From: Goodfellowiella coeruleoviolacea
Lineage (GTDB): Bacteria; Actinomycetota; Actinomycetes; Mycobacteriales; Pseudonocardiaceae
Length of the DNA stretch: 64,000 nucleotides
Direction of reading: 5' to 3'
NCBI RefSeq assembly: GCF_024171785.1
Contig: NZ_JAMTCK010000008.1
Span: 124,001-188,000 of the forward strand
Part shown: one piece after another, positions 34,001 through 42,131 of the stretch
How positions within the stretch are numbered: the first letter of the stretch is position 1
How the letters are laid out: every line of letters starts with the position of its first letter
The notes under the pieces: generated by a model
What the model was told of the DNA's origin: nothing
Seen by the model: the letters and a program-made list of their open reading frames with translations, nothing else
Database searches by the model: none
Made by a program: the position numbers and the translations under genes

Positions 34001-35434
34001 TCAGTGCGGCGTGAGCATCAGGTGGATCTGGCTGGGCGCGAAGATCGTGTCGGTGAGCAGGTGGGCCAGCCCGGTCAACCCGCCGCGCGGGCCCAGCCGG
34101 GTGCGGGTGATGGTCAGGTTCCGGGTGGCCAGCGGCAGGGAGCGCTGGTAGACGCGCTCGCGCACGCCGGCGAGCACCTGCTCGTCCGCGGTGGCGAGCT
34201 GGCCGCCCAGCACCACCACCGAGGGGTTGAGCAGGCTGACCGCGCCGGCGATCGCCTCGCCCAGCAGCCGGCCGGCCTGCCTGGCCAGCTGCACGGCGGC
34301 CGGCTCACCCGCGCGCACCAGCGCGACCACGTGGTCGACGGTGGGCACGTCGAAGCCCTGCGCGGCCAGGTCCCTGGCCAGTGCCCAGCCGCCCGCGTAC
34401 GCCTCGACGCAGCCGATGTTGCCGCAGCGGCACGCCGGCGGGTCGGTGTCCCCCGGCACGCTGGCCGGCAGGTGGCCGATGTCGCCGGCCGCGCCGTCGG
34501 CGCCGCGCAGGATGCGCCCCTCGTTGACGATGCCCGAGCCGACGCCGGTGCCGGCCTTCACCATCAGCAGGTGCTCCACCTCGGGGAAGCAGGCCCGCTG
34601 CTCGCCCAGGGCCATCACGTTGACGTCGTTGTCCACCACCACCGGGCAGCCGTAGCGCTCGCTCAGGTGGTCGCCGATGCCGAAGCCGTCCCAGCCGGTC
34701 ATGATCGGCGGGGACACCGCGCGGCCGGCGTCGAACTCGACCGGGCCGGGCACGCTCATCGCCACCCCGCACACCCGAGGCCCGACCTGCCCGGCGAGTT
34801 CGGGTGTGGCGAACACCTCGCGGCGCAGGTCGGCGAAGATCCGGCCGACCAGGTCGAGCACGGGCCCGGGGCCGTCGGCGATGTTGATCGCCGCGGTGCG
34901 TTCGAGCAGCACCTCACCGGACAGGTCGCACACGGCGGCGCGCAGCCCGGACGCGCCGGTGTCGCAGACCAGCAGCATGCCGCCGCGGGCGTGGAAGGCG
35001 AACTGCTCGGGCCGGCGACCGCCGGTGGACGCGCTCTCCCCGGCCGGCGCGATCAGTCCGCTGTCCAGCAGGGCGGCCAGCCGCTGGGTGACCGTGGACC
35101 GGGCCAGGCCGCTCTGGTTCATCACCTCGGCCCTGGTCAGCGCGGCGTTGCGGCGGAAGAGCGCGAGCACGTCGGCGATGCCCTGCCGGCCGCTGTCCAC
35201 CCCGGAACCGCTGTCCGACCCGGCGCTCGCGCCGGCCTGGCCCGCCTGGCCCGCCTGGCCCGACTGGCCCGGCTGGTTCGACTGGCCCGGCTGGCCCGGC
35301 CGGTCGGACGGGGCCGGCGCGGTGGCTGTTCGGCCGGTCCGCCTCCGGCCCGCCTGTCCGGTGCCTGCCGGTGTCGGTCCTGCCGGTGTCGGGCTGTCCG
35401 GTGTTGGGCCGTCCGGTGTGGGCGCTGGCTGCAT
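34001..35434 (-). CDS. ROK-family transcriptional regulator
   Basis: This 477-residue regulator has an N-terminal winged helix (IADVLALFRRNAALTRAEVMNQSGLARSTVTQRLAALL, about 86-123). A sugar-kinase-like ROK domain follows, with the zinc motif CRCGNIGCVEAY and AGTGVGSGI. Residues 1-84 are a Pro/Thr/Gln/Gly repeat region partly encoded by nine-base units (35235-35310). GGATGAGG precedes the ATG at 35434. It is divergent from a sugar ABC/epimerase/kinase operon with CAACTT-N18-AAGTTG between, so it is probably that operon's sugar-responsive repressor. Confidence 0.9.
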   Translation of the reverse strand: MQPAPTPDGPTPDSPTPAGPTPAGTGQAGRRRTGRTATAPAPSDRPGQPGQSNQPGQSGQAGQAGQAGASAGSDSGSGVDSGRQGIADVLALFRRNAALTRAEVMNQSGLARSTVTQRLAALLDSGLIAPAGESASTGGRRPEQFAFHARGGMLLVCDTGASGLRAAVCDLSGEVLLERTAAINIADGPGPVLDLVGRIFADLRREVFATPELAGQVGPRVCGVAMSVPGPVEFDAGRAVSPPIMTGWDGFGIGDHLSERYGCPVVVDNDVNVMALGEQRACFPEVEHLLMVKAGTGVGSGIVNEGRILRGADGAAGDIGHLPASVPGDTDPPACRCGNIGCVEAYAGGWALARDLAAQGFDVPTVDHVVALVRAGEPAAVQLARQAGRLLGEAIAGAVSLLNPSVVVLGGQLATADEQVLAGVRERVYQRSLPLATRNLTITRTRLGPRGGLTGLAHLLTDTIFAPSQIHLMLTPH

Positions 35435-35484
35435 GTCCTCATCCTTCCCAACCGCGATCGTACCGCCAACAACCAGAAGTCCGT

Positions 35485-35514
35485 CAACTTATGCTTGTCG
35501 TCAGTCAAAAGTTG
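35485..35514. promoter_or_regulatory. Putative ROK operator
   Basis: CAACTT (35485-35490) and AAGTTG (35509-35514) form an interrupted dyad in the 166-bp region between ROK and the sugar operon. It is the only AT-rich dyad there. Confidence 0.5.
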
Positions 35515-35600
35515 CGCTAGTGTGTGCCACACCCGACCGGCGGGCAGCCATCCCGCGACGTCCGCCCGGTTCAGAGCCATCAGGTAGCAAGGAGGCGACC

Positions 35601-36617
35601 ATGGCTTCCGCTCGCAGCTGGCGCGCGCGCCGGTTCCGGCGTGGAGTGGCAGGGCTGGCGCTCGCCGCGGTGGCGGTGGCCGCGTGCGCCCCGCCCGACC
35701 GCAGCGCCGAGGTCGCCGCGATCATCAAGGGGCTGGACAACCCGTTCTTCCAGGCCATGGGCCAGGGCATCGAGGACGGCGCCACCGGCCCGGTCACCGT
35801 GCAGGCCGCCCAGTCCACAGCGGACACCACCGGCCAGGCCGACAAGCTCAGCGCCGTGGCCGTGCAGGGCTTCGGCTGCTACATCATCAACCCGATCAGC
35901 GGCACCAACCTGGTGCAGTCGCTGAGCCTGATCGCCAAGCAGGGCAAGCCGGTCATCAACATCGACAGCCCGGTCAACGCCGAGGCGGCCCGCCTGGCCG
36001 GCGCCACCCTGGCCAGCTACGTGGGCACCGACAACACCCACGCCGGCCAGGTCGCCGGCGACTTCCTGGCCGGCCGGCTGCCGGCCGGCGCCAAGGTCGC
36101 GCTGATCGGCGGCACCGCGGGCGACGTGACCAGCCGGGCCCGGCTGGACGGGTTCCGGGCCGCGGTCGACGGCAAGCTCACCGTCAGCCAGACCGTGGAC
36201 GTCAACGAGTGGAGCCGGTCCGAGGCGCTGACCAGGGCCGAGGAGATCATGCGGGCCAACCCCGACCTGGCCGGCTTCTTCGTGGCCAACGACGACATGG
36301 GGCTCGGCGTCAGCCGCGCCGTGCAGAACGCCGGCAAGTCCGACCAGGTGCGGGTGGTCAGCGTGGACGGCGTCGAGGACGGCCTGCGCGCGGTGAAGTC
36401 CGGGCAGCTGGCCGCGACCGTGGCGCAGTACCCGTACACCATCGGCGAGATGGGCGTGGAGGCGTGCCGGGCCGCCGCGGCCGGCCACACACTGCCCGCC
36501 ACGGTCAACGCGCCGGTCGCCCTGGTCACCCAGGACAACGCGGCCGACGCGCTGAGCGCCTTCCCCAAGCCCTTCGAGCAGTACGACGACCCCTACCGGC
36601 AGCTGCTCCAGCAGTAG
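35601..36617 (+). CDS. Sugar ABC transporter substrate-binding lipoprotein
   Basis: This 338-residue RbsB-type binding protein has a lipoprotein signal ending AVAVAAC (Cys29). The periplasmic-binding fold carries IIKGLDNPFFQAMGQGIEDGA and VANDDMGLGVSRAV. It captures a monosaccharide or polyol outside the membrane for the downstream permease and ATPase. GGAGG lies just before the ATG at 35601. The substrate is unknown; the downstream epimerase and xylulokinase-like kinase suggest a ketose or pentitol. Confidence 0.92.
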   Translation: MASARSWRARRFRRGVAGLALAAVAVAACAPPDRSAEVAAIIKGLDNPFFQAMGQGIEDGATGPVTVQAAQSTADTTGQADKLSAVAVQGFGCYIINPISGTNLVQSLSLIAKQGKPVINIDSPVNAEAARLAGATLASYVGTDNTHAGQVAGDFLAGRLPAGAKVALIGGTAGDVTSRARLDGFRAAVDGKLTVSQTVDVNEWSRSEALTRAEEIMRANPDLAGFFVANDDMGLGVSRAVQNAGKSDQVRVVSVDGVEDGLRAVKSGQLAATVAQYPYTIGEMGVEACRAAAAGHTLPATVNAPVALVTQDNAADALSAFPKPFEQYDDPYRQLLQQ

Positions 36618-36706
36618 CCAACCCAGCGAGGGCCAGCTGGTCCGTCCACCATGGACAACCGGCTGGCGCGGGTGGGCAACCGGTGCGAACGGACAGAGGA
36701 ATCGAC

Positions 36707-37681
36707 ATGGCAGAGGCAGTAGCGGTCGGTGCGGACCGCGAGTCACTGGGAGGCCGGCTGCGCGACATCGGCTTCTGGGCGGACTGGGCCGCGGTCATCG
36801 GACTGGTCGCGCTGGTCATCGTGTTCGGCCTGGCCAGCCCGAGCTTCCTCACCCTCGGCAACATCCAGGCCATGCTGGTCTCGGCGGCCATCCTGATCGT
36901 GCTGGCCGTCGGCCAGACCTTCGTGATCGCCACCTCCGGCATCGACCTGTCCATCGCCTCGATCATGACCTTCGGCGCGGTCGTGCTCGGCCTGCTCTAC
37001 GCGGCCGGCTGGCCGATCCTGCTGGCCTGCCTGGTCGGGGTGGTCGCGGCCGGGCTGGCCGGGGTCATCAACGGCACCCTGGTCGCCAAGGGCCGCATCC
37101 CCGACTTCGTGGTCACCCTCGGCATGTTCTCCGCGGCCTCGGGCGCGGCGCTGATCCTCTCCGACGGCAAGCCCACCCAGGTGGTCGACGGGTTCCTGCT
37201 CGCCCTGGCCAGCGGATCGGTCGGCCCGTTCGGCTACTTCATCGTCGTGGCCGCCGTGGTGGTGGTGGTGGCGCACGTCGCCCTGTTCCACACCCGGTTC
37301 GGCGTGCACGTGCTGGCCACCGGCGGCAACGCCGAGGGCGCGCGGGCCATGGGCATCCGCACCGGCCGGGTCCGGCTCGCCGTGTACCTGATCTCCGGCG
37401 TGCTCGCCGGGGTGGGCGCGATCCTGCTGGTCTCCCGGGTCGGCGCGGCCGAGCCCGCGATCAACACCACCTACCTGCTCAACGCCATCGCCGCGGTGGT
37501 GCTGGGCGGGGTGAGCCTGCAGGGCGGGCGGGGCAACATCCTCGGGCCGGTGGTGGGGGCGCTGCTGCTCACCGCGCTGACCAACGGTCTGACCCTGCTC
37601 GGCATCTCCCAGTACTACCAGCCACTGGCCGTCGGCGTTGTCGTCGTGATGGCCGCTCTGCTCATGAGGTACCAGCGATGA
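36707..37681 (+). CDS. Sugar ABC transporter permease (RbsC family)
   Basis: This 324-residue permease has eight to ten membrane helices and the conserved VLAVGQTFVIATSGIDLS and NAIAAVVLGGVSLQGGRG signatures of the ribose-type BPD2 family. It forms the channel with the downstream ATPase. GAGGA sits eight bases before the ATG at 36707. Its stop overlaps the ATPase start (ATGA at 37678), indicating coupled translation. Confidence 0.93.
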   Translation: MAEAVAVGADRESLGGRLRDIGFWADWAAVIGLVALVIVFGLASPSFLTLGNIQAMLVSAAILIVLAVGQTFVIATSGIDLSIASIMTFGAVVLGLLYAAGWPILLACLVGVVAAGLAGVINGTLVAKGRIPDFVVTLGMFSAASGAALILSDGKPTQVVDGFLLALASGSVGPFGYFIVVAAVVVVVAHVALFHTRFGVHVLATGGNAEGARAMGIRTGRVRLAVYLISGVLAGVGAILLVSRVGAAEPAINTTYLLNAIAAVVLGGVSLQGGRGNILGPVVGALLLTALTNGLTLLGISQYYQPLAVGVVVVMAALLMRYQR

Positions 37682-38466
37682 CCCAGCAGTCAGGCACCGC
37701 CGTCCTGTCCACCGAGGCCACCGCCGACGCGCTGTTGGTCGCCACGGGGATCAGCAAGTCCTTCGGCAACGTCCGCGCCCTGCAGGACGTGTCGGTATGG
37801 CTGCCCCGGGGCCAGATCACCGCGCTCATCGGGGACAACGGCGCGGGCAAGTCCACACTGGTCCGGGTGCTGTCCGGGGTGCACCCGGCCGACGAGGGCA
37901 GCCTGACCTTCGACGGCAGCCCGGTGCGGTTCGCCTCGCCCGAGGACGCCCGCACCGCCGGCATCGAGACCGTGCACCAGAACCTCGCGCTGATCGACGA
38001 CCTCACCGTGTGGCAGAACCTGTTCCTCAACCGGGAACTGGTCCGCGGCTTCGGCCCACTGTCCTTCTTGGACCGCAAGCGCATGCAGGAACAGGCCGAG
38101 AAGATGCTGTCCCGGCTGTCGGTGAACGTGCCGCCGATCCGGTCCAAGGTCCGCCGTCTGTCCGGCGGGCAGCGCCAGGCCGTGGCCATCTCCAGGGCCG
38201 CCGGGTGGGGTTCCAAGCTGGTCATCATGGACGAGCCAACGGCCGCCCTCGGCGTGCAGGAGACCGCCCGGGTCGAGGAGCTGGTCAAGGGCCTGCGCGC
38301 GGACGGCATGACCGTGTTGCTGATCAGCCACAACTTCGACCAGGTGATGCGGCTGGCCGACCAGGTGTGGGTGATGCGCGCCGGCCGGCTGGCCGCCGGG
38401 CGGCGCACCCAGGACACCGACGGCGAGGAACTGGTCGGCCTGGTCACCGGAGCCATCACCAGCTGA
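37678..38466 (+). CDS. Sugar ABC transporter ATP-binding protein (single domain)
   Basis: This 262-residue ATPase has Walker A GDNGAGKST (52-60), the signature LSGGQRQAVAISRA, Walker B LVIMDEPTAALG and the switch His in ISHNF. RbsA-type ATPases are usually two fused domains of about 500 residues; this is a one-domain version, so it should work as a homodimer. It is coupled to the permease gene by the ATGA overlap. Confidence 0.93.
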   Translation: MTQQSGTAVLSTEATADALLVATGISKSFGNVRALQDVSVWLPRGQITALIGDNGAGKSTLVRVLSGVHPADEGSLTFDGSPVRFASPEDARTAGIETVHQNLALIDDLTVWQNLFLNRELVRGFGPLSFLDRKRMQEQAEKMLSRLSVNVPPIRSKVRRLSGGQRQAVAISRAAGWGSKLVIMDEPTAALGVQETARVEELVKGLRADGMTVLLISHNFDQVMRLADQVWVMRAGRLAAGRRTQDTDGEELVGLVTGAITS

Positions 38467-38501
38467 CCCCAGCACCAGCTCACTTACAGGGAGACGGAAC
38501 A

Positions 38502-39359
38502 GTGAACAAGATCGGTTTGCACGCGTCGGTGTGGGTCGGCGACTGGAGCGCGGACTCGGCCCGCACGGCGGTCGAGTCGACCGCCAAGGCCGGCTACGAC
38601 CTGATCGAGATCCCCGCGCTCGACCCCAGCTCCATCGACACGAAGTTGACCAGGCAGCTGCTGGCCGACAACGGTCTGGACGCCGGGTTCTCGCTCGGCC
38701 TGCGGTGGGACGCCGACATCTCCAGCACCGACCCGGAGGTGGTCAAGCGCGGTCGCGACCTGCTCGCCGGCGCGCTCACCACCACCGTCGAGGTCGGCGC
38801 CGGCTACCTGGGCGGCGTGCTGTTCTCCACCCTCGGCAAGTACCCCGCGCCGCTGGACCCGCGTGGCCGGGAGAACGTGGTCCGCTCACTGGCCAGCCTG
38901 GCGGCGGACGCCGCCGACGCCGGCGTCACCATCGGCCTCGAAGTGGTCAACCGCTACGAGAGCAACGTGCTCAACACCGCCGAGCAGGCGGTCGCGCTGA
39001 TCGAGGACATCGGCGCGGACAACGTGGTGGTGCACCTGGACACCTACCACATGAACATCGAGGAGCAGGACTTCGCCACACCGGTCGAGCGCACCGGCGC
39101 CAAGCTCGGCTACGTGCACATCGGCGAGAGCCACCGCGGCTACCTGGGCACCGGCACCATCAACTTCCCGCAGCTGTTCAGCGCGCTGAAGCGGGCCGAC
39201 TACCAGGGACCGATCACCTTCGAGAGCTTCTCGTCGGCGGTGGTCAACCCCGACCTGTCCAACAACCTCGCGGTGTGGCGCAACCTGTGGAGCGACAGCA
39301 CCGACCTGGCCACCCACGCCCACAAGTTCATTGTGGACGGTCTGGCCGCGGCCAGCTGA
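38502..39359 (+). CDS. Sugar isomerase/epimerase TIM-barrel protein (D-tagatose 3-epimerase-like)
   Basis: This 285-residue protein resembles the ketose 3-epimerase family. Candidate metal ligands and catalytic acids appear in order: Glu in GLEVVNRYESN, Asp and His in HLDTYHMNIEE, His in YVHIGESHRG and Glu in ITFESFSS. It would interconvert ketoses epimeric at C3 so that the downstream kinase can act. GGGAGACGG precedes the GTG at 38502. The exact sugar is unknown. Confidence 0.85.
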   Translation: MNKIGLHASVWVGDWSADSARTAVESTAKAGYDLIEIPALDPSSIDTKLTRQLLADNGLDAGFSLGLRWDADISSTDPEVVKRGRDLLAGALTTTVEVGAGYLGGVLFSTLGKYPAPLDPRGRENVVRSLASLAADAADAGVTIGLEVVNRYESNVLNTAEQAVALIEDIGADNVVVHLDTYHMNIEEQDFATPVERTGAKLGYVHIGESHRGYLGTGTINFPQLFSALKRADYQGPITFESFSSAVVNPDLSNNLAVWRNLWSDSTDLATHAHKFIVDGLAAAS

Positions 39360-39399
39360 CCGCGCCCCGGCGGGCGCACTGGCGGAGAGAAGGGACGTC

Positions 39400-40881
39400 G
39401 TGAGCGACAACGCGTTGCTCGGCATCGACCTGGGCACCAGCGGGGTCAAGGCCGTGGTGCTGGCCGGGAACGGCGGCTTCCTCGGGGAGGCCGACGCCGG
39501 CTACCCGGTGCTCACCCAGCAACCGGGCTGGGCCGAGACGCCCCCGGCCGACTGGTGGGCGGCGACCGTGCTCGCCGTGCGCCAGGCCCTGTCCCAGGCC
39601 CGCGCCGGCACACCCGGCCTGCGGATCGGCGCCATCGGCGTGGACGGGCAGATGCACGGCCTGGTCCTCACCGACCAGGCCGGCGAGCCAGTGCGCCCAG
39701 CCCTGCTCTGGGCCGACCAGCGCGCCCAGCCCCAGGCCCGGCGGTACGCGGCACTGCCCGGACCGACCAGGGCCGCCCTGGCCAACCCGATCAGCCCGGG
39801 CATGACCGGCCCGTTGCTGCGCTGGGTCGCCGACCACGAGCCGGACCAGCTGACCAGGGCCCGCTGGGCGCTGCTGCCCAAGGACTGGATCCGCCACCGG
39901 CTGACCGGCGTGCTGGCCACCGAACCCTCGGACGCGTCCGCCACCCTGCTCTGGGACGTGCCGGCCAACACCTGGTCAGCCGACGTGCTCGCCGCCCTCG
40001 ACCTACCCGCCCACCTGCTGCCCGAGGTGCTGGACTCGGCCGCCGCGGCCGGCACCCTCACCCCGGCCGCGGCCGACGAACTCGGCCTGCCCCACGGGAT
40101 CCCGGTGGCCACCGGTGCCGGCGACACCCCGGCGGCCCTGCTGGCCACCGGGCTCACCCCGGGCGAGGTGCAACTGACCGTGGGCAGCGGCGCCCAACTC
40201 GTCGCCGCCACCGACACCGCCACCGGCCACGCCGACCCCGTGGTCCACCTGTACCGCACCGCCGCCAGCCACGGCTGGTACCAGATGGGCGCCGTGCAGA
40301 ACGCCGGCCTGGCCCTGGACTGGGCCAGACGAGTGCTCAACGCCGACTGGCCCGAGGTCTACGCCGCGTCGGCGGCAGGTGAACCCGGTGCCGGCGGAGT
40401 GGTGTTCGTCCCCCACCTGACCGGCGAACGCACCCCCGTGCTGGACGCCTCCGCCACCGCCAGCCTCACCGGCCTGCGCCTGTCCCACGACCGGGCAACC
40501 GTGCTCCAGGCCGTGGCCGAAGGCGTCGCGTTCGCCATCCGCCACGCCGCCGACGCCCTCCTCGCCGCCCTGCCCGGCCCGACACCCACGTCGTTCCGCC
40601 TGGCCGGCGGCGGCACCCGCGACCCCCACTTCCGCCAACTCCTCGCCGACGTCCTCGGCGTCCCCCTGGAACCCATCCGCGCCCGCAGTGCCTCCGCCGT
40701 CGGCGCCGCCACCCTCGCCGCCACCGCAGCCAACCTGCCCACACCCCAAGCCCAACTGGTCCGCGAAGCCCCGATCACCCCGGGCGCCCGCTCCGAGCAC
40801 TACCGCACAGCCTTCACCCGCTATGCGGAGGCGGTGCACCAGCAGACATCCGCCCGCGAGCAGCGCACCGCCGCCCACTAA
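39400..40881 (+). CDS. xylB: FGGY-family carbohydrate kinase, probable xylulokinase
   Basis: This 493-residue kinase has the phosphate-1 loop GIDLGTSGVKAVV (8-20). It also has VDGQMHGLVLTD, a xylulokinase hallmark, PALLWADQRA, GAGDTPAALLATG and the C-terminal LAGGGTRDPHFRQLLADVL. It phosphorylates a ketopentose, most likely D-xylulose, delivering it to the pentose phosphate pathway. It is last in the ROK-controlled operon, 40 bp after the epimerase gene. No xylose isomerase (xylA) is adjacent, so the epimerase may supply the substrate from another sugar. Confidence 0.87.
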   Translation: MSDNALLGIDLGTSGVKAVVLAGNGGFLGEADAGYPVLTQQPGWAETPPADWWAATVLAVRQALSQARAGTPGLRIGAIGVDGQMHGLVLTDQAGEPVRPALLWADQRAQPQARRYAALPGPTRAALANPISPGMTGPLLRWVADHEPDQLTRARWALLPKDWIRHRLTGVLATEPSDASATLLWDVPANTWSADVLAALDLPAHLLPEVLDSAAAAGTLTPAAADELGLPHGIPVATGAGDTPAALLATGLTPGEVQLTVGSGAQLVAATDTATGHADPVVHLYRTAASHGWYQMGAVQNAGLALDWARRVLNADWPEVYAASAAGEPGAGGVVFVPHLTGERTPVLDASATASLTGLRLSHDRATVLQAVAEGVAFAIRHAADALLAALPGPTPTSFRLAGGGTRDPHFRQLLADVLGVPLEPIRARSASAVGAATLAATAANLPTPQAQLVREAPITPGARSEHYRTAFTRYAEAVHQQTSAREQRTAAH

Positions 40882-41166
40882 CCCGCTGGACCCGGCACAT
40901 CCGTTGCGGGAAGACGGCACGCGGTGGCGACTGCTGAGGCACTGTGAGCGGCAGCCTGCGGAAACGCACTGCCCGTGGGAACGCACTGCACCACGAGCTT
41001 CGGGCCCCTGCCACTCGGGCACCAGACGCTGGGCCAGGTTAGGAACCCCAAGCGTTGTACGACACGCCAGCAGGTTCCGAACCCACACCCGGCGTGTCAT
41101 CCCAGAAGGCGGGACCAACACCGACCAACGCCAGGATGATTAGATAGCCGCCCCTGGCCATCCAGG
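40882..41166. other. CRISPR-proximal region, candidate leader
   Basis: This is 285 bp without a gene. It lies on the side of the array with identical repeats, the side where leaders sit. It contains a short AT-rich patch (GGATGATTAGATAGC near 41132-41147) 20 bp before the first repeat and a GGAACGCACTGC/GAAACGCACTGC direct repeat at 40970-40990. Confidence 0.5.
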
Positions 41167-41837
41167 GCAGCCAGCCCTCATCGCCCCCGCCGGGGATCGC
41201 AACCCGGCGCCGGGGGCGCCGATGACCGCCAGCAGGCAGGCGCAGCCAGCCCTCATCGCCCCCGCCGGGGATCGCAACGCCGAGCCGATCGGCGCCTACC
41301 TGCCCGACCCGCTCGCAGCCAGCCCTCATCGCCCCCGCCGGGGATCGCAACGCTACGCGGTTGAGTACCACGCTCGCCACGACCGGGCAGCCAGCCCTCA
41401 TCGCCCCCGCCGGGGATCGCAACTGGAACGCGATCAACCAATCAGGATTCACGCGGAAGCAGCCAGCCCTCATCGCCCCCGCCGGGGATCGCAACGAGCC
41501 TTTCTGGCACCGGGCGAGCGCCCGGTTGGCGGCAGCCAGCCCTCATCGCCCCCGCCGGGGATCGCAACAGCAGGGAGAGATCGAGGGTGCGAGCGGGATC
41601 CTGCAGCCAGTCCTCATCGCCCCGCCGGGGATCGCAACCGCTTGGCGTACGCCTCACCTGCGGCCTGGGCCGAAGGGCAGCCAGCCCTTATTGCCCCCAA
41701 AGGGATCGCAACGAGGTATCGGTCGATGTCGGCCACCCTGATGTGCGGCCAGCCAGCTCATCGCCCCCGGCGGGGATCGCAATCGTGACAACCGCCCAGG
41801 TGCAGGTGGCTGTCAGGTCGCAGCCGGCCCTCATCGA
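41167..41837 (+). CRISPR. Orphan CRISPR array, 37-nt repeats, about 10 repeats and 9 spacers
   Basis: The repeats begin GCAGCCAGCCCTCATCG and end CCGGGGATCGCAAC. Six identical 37-nt copies start at 41167, 41242, 41315, 41387, 41459 and 41532. Progressively degenerate copies start at 41603, 41677, 41748 and 41820 (the last truncated). The nine spacers are 34-38 nt and unrelated to each other. Degeneration at the right end puts the leader on the left and transcription on the plus strand. The 3' end ATCGCAAC resembles the 8-nt crRNA handles of type I-B/III-like systems. No cas gene is present in the window. Confidence 0.95.
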
Positions 41838-42073
41838 GCCCACAGCGTGGTGAACTGCAGCAGCTGTGGTGCGTCTTCGACGCCCCCACGGGGTGTGCAG
41901 GGTGGCGGCCGGCCTTCGCGGCTGAACCGGTGCCCGGGGCTCTTGCCGGCCGGGGCAGGGGCGCGCTGGTGAGCGGGACGGGTCCCGGGCGGGTGGCTCT
42001 ACCGTCACTGGCGTGCCGGCGACGACGCGGAGCGGAACCAGGGGGAGCGTGGTAGCCGGCACGCTGGGGGTGG

Positions 42074-42114
42074 GCACGGCGGCTCTTCTCAACGCGAGCG
42101 GGGAGCCGCCGTGC
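42074..42114. terminator. Strong hairpin downstream of the sigma-integrase gene
   Basis: GCACGGCGGCTC (42074-42085) pairs perfectly with GAGCCGCCGTGC (42103-42114) across a 17-nt loop, 18 bp beyond the stop of the minus-strand gene. There is no T-run, so it may be a Rho-type or protective 3' structure. The rest of 41838-42131 holds no recognisable gene. Confidence 0.55.
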
Positions 42115-42131
42115 CGGGGGTTGGCCGGTGA

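Noticed and set aside
35137-35580. Minus frame upstream of ROK reading GQAGQA-like and Arg-rich sequence
   Set aside because: It is a frame shadow of the nine-base repeats in the ROK N-terminus and crosses its promoter.
41039-41788. Repetitive peptide frames across the CRISPR array (RSPAGAMRAGC on minus, ALIAPAGDRN on plus)
   Set aside because: They are translations of the 37-nt repeats; the frames exist only because repeats and spacers happen to lack stops.
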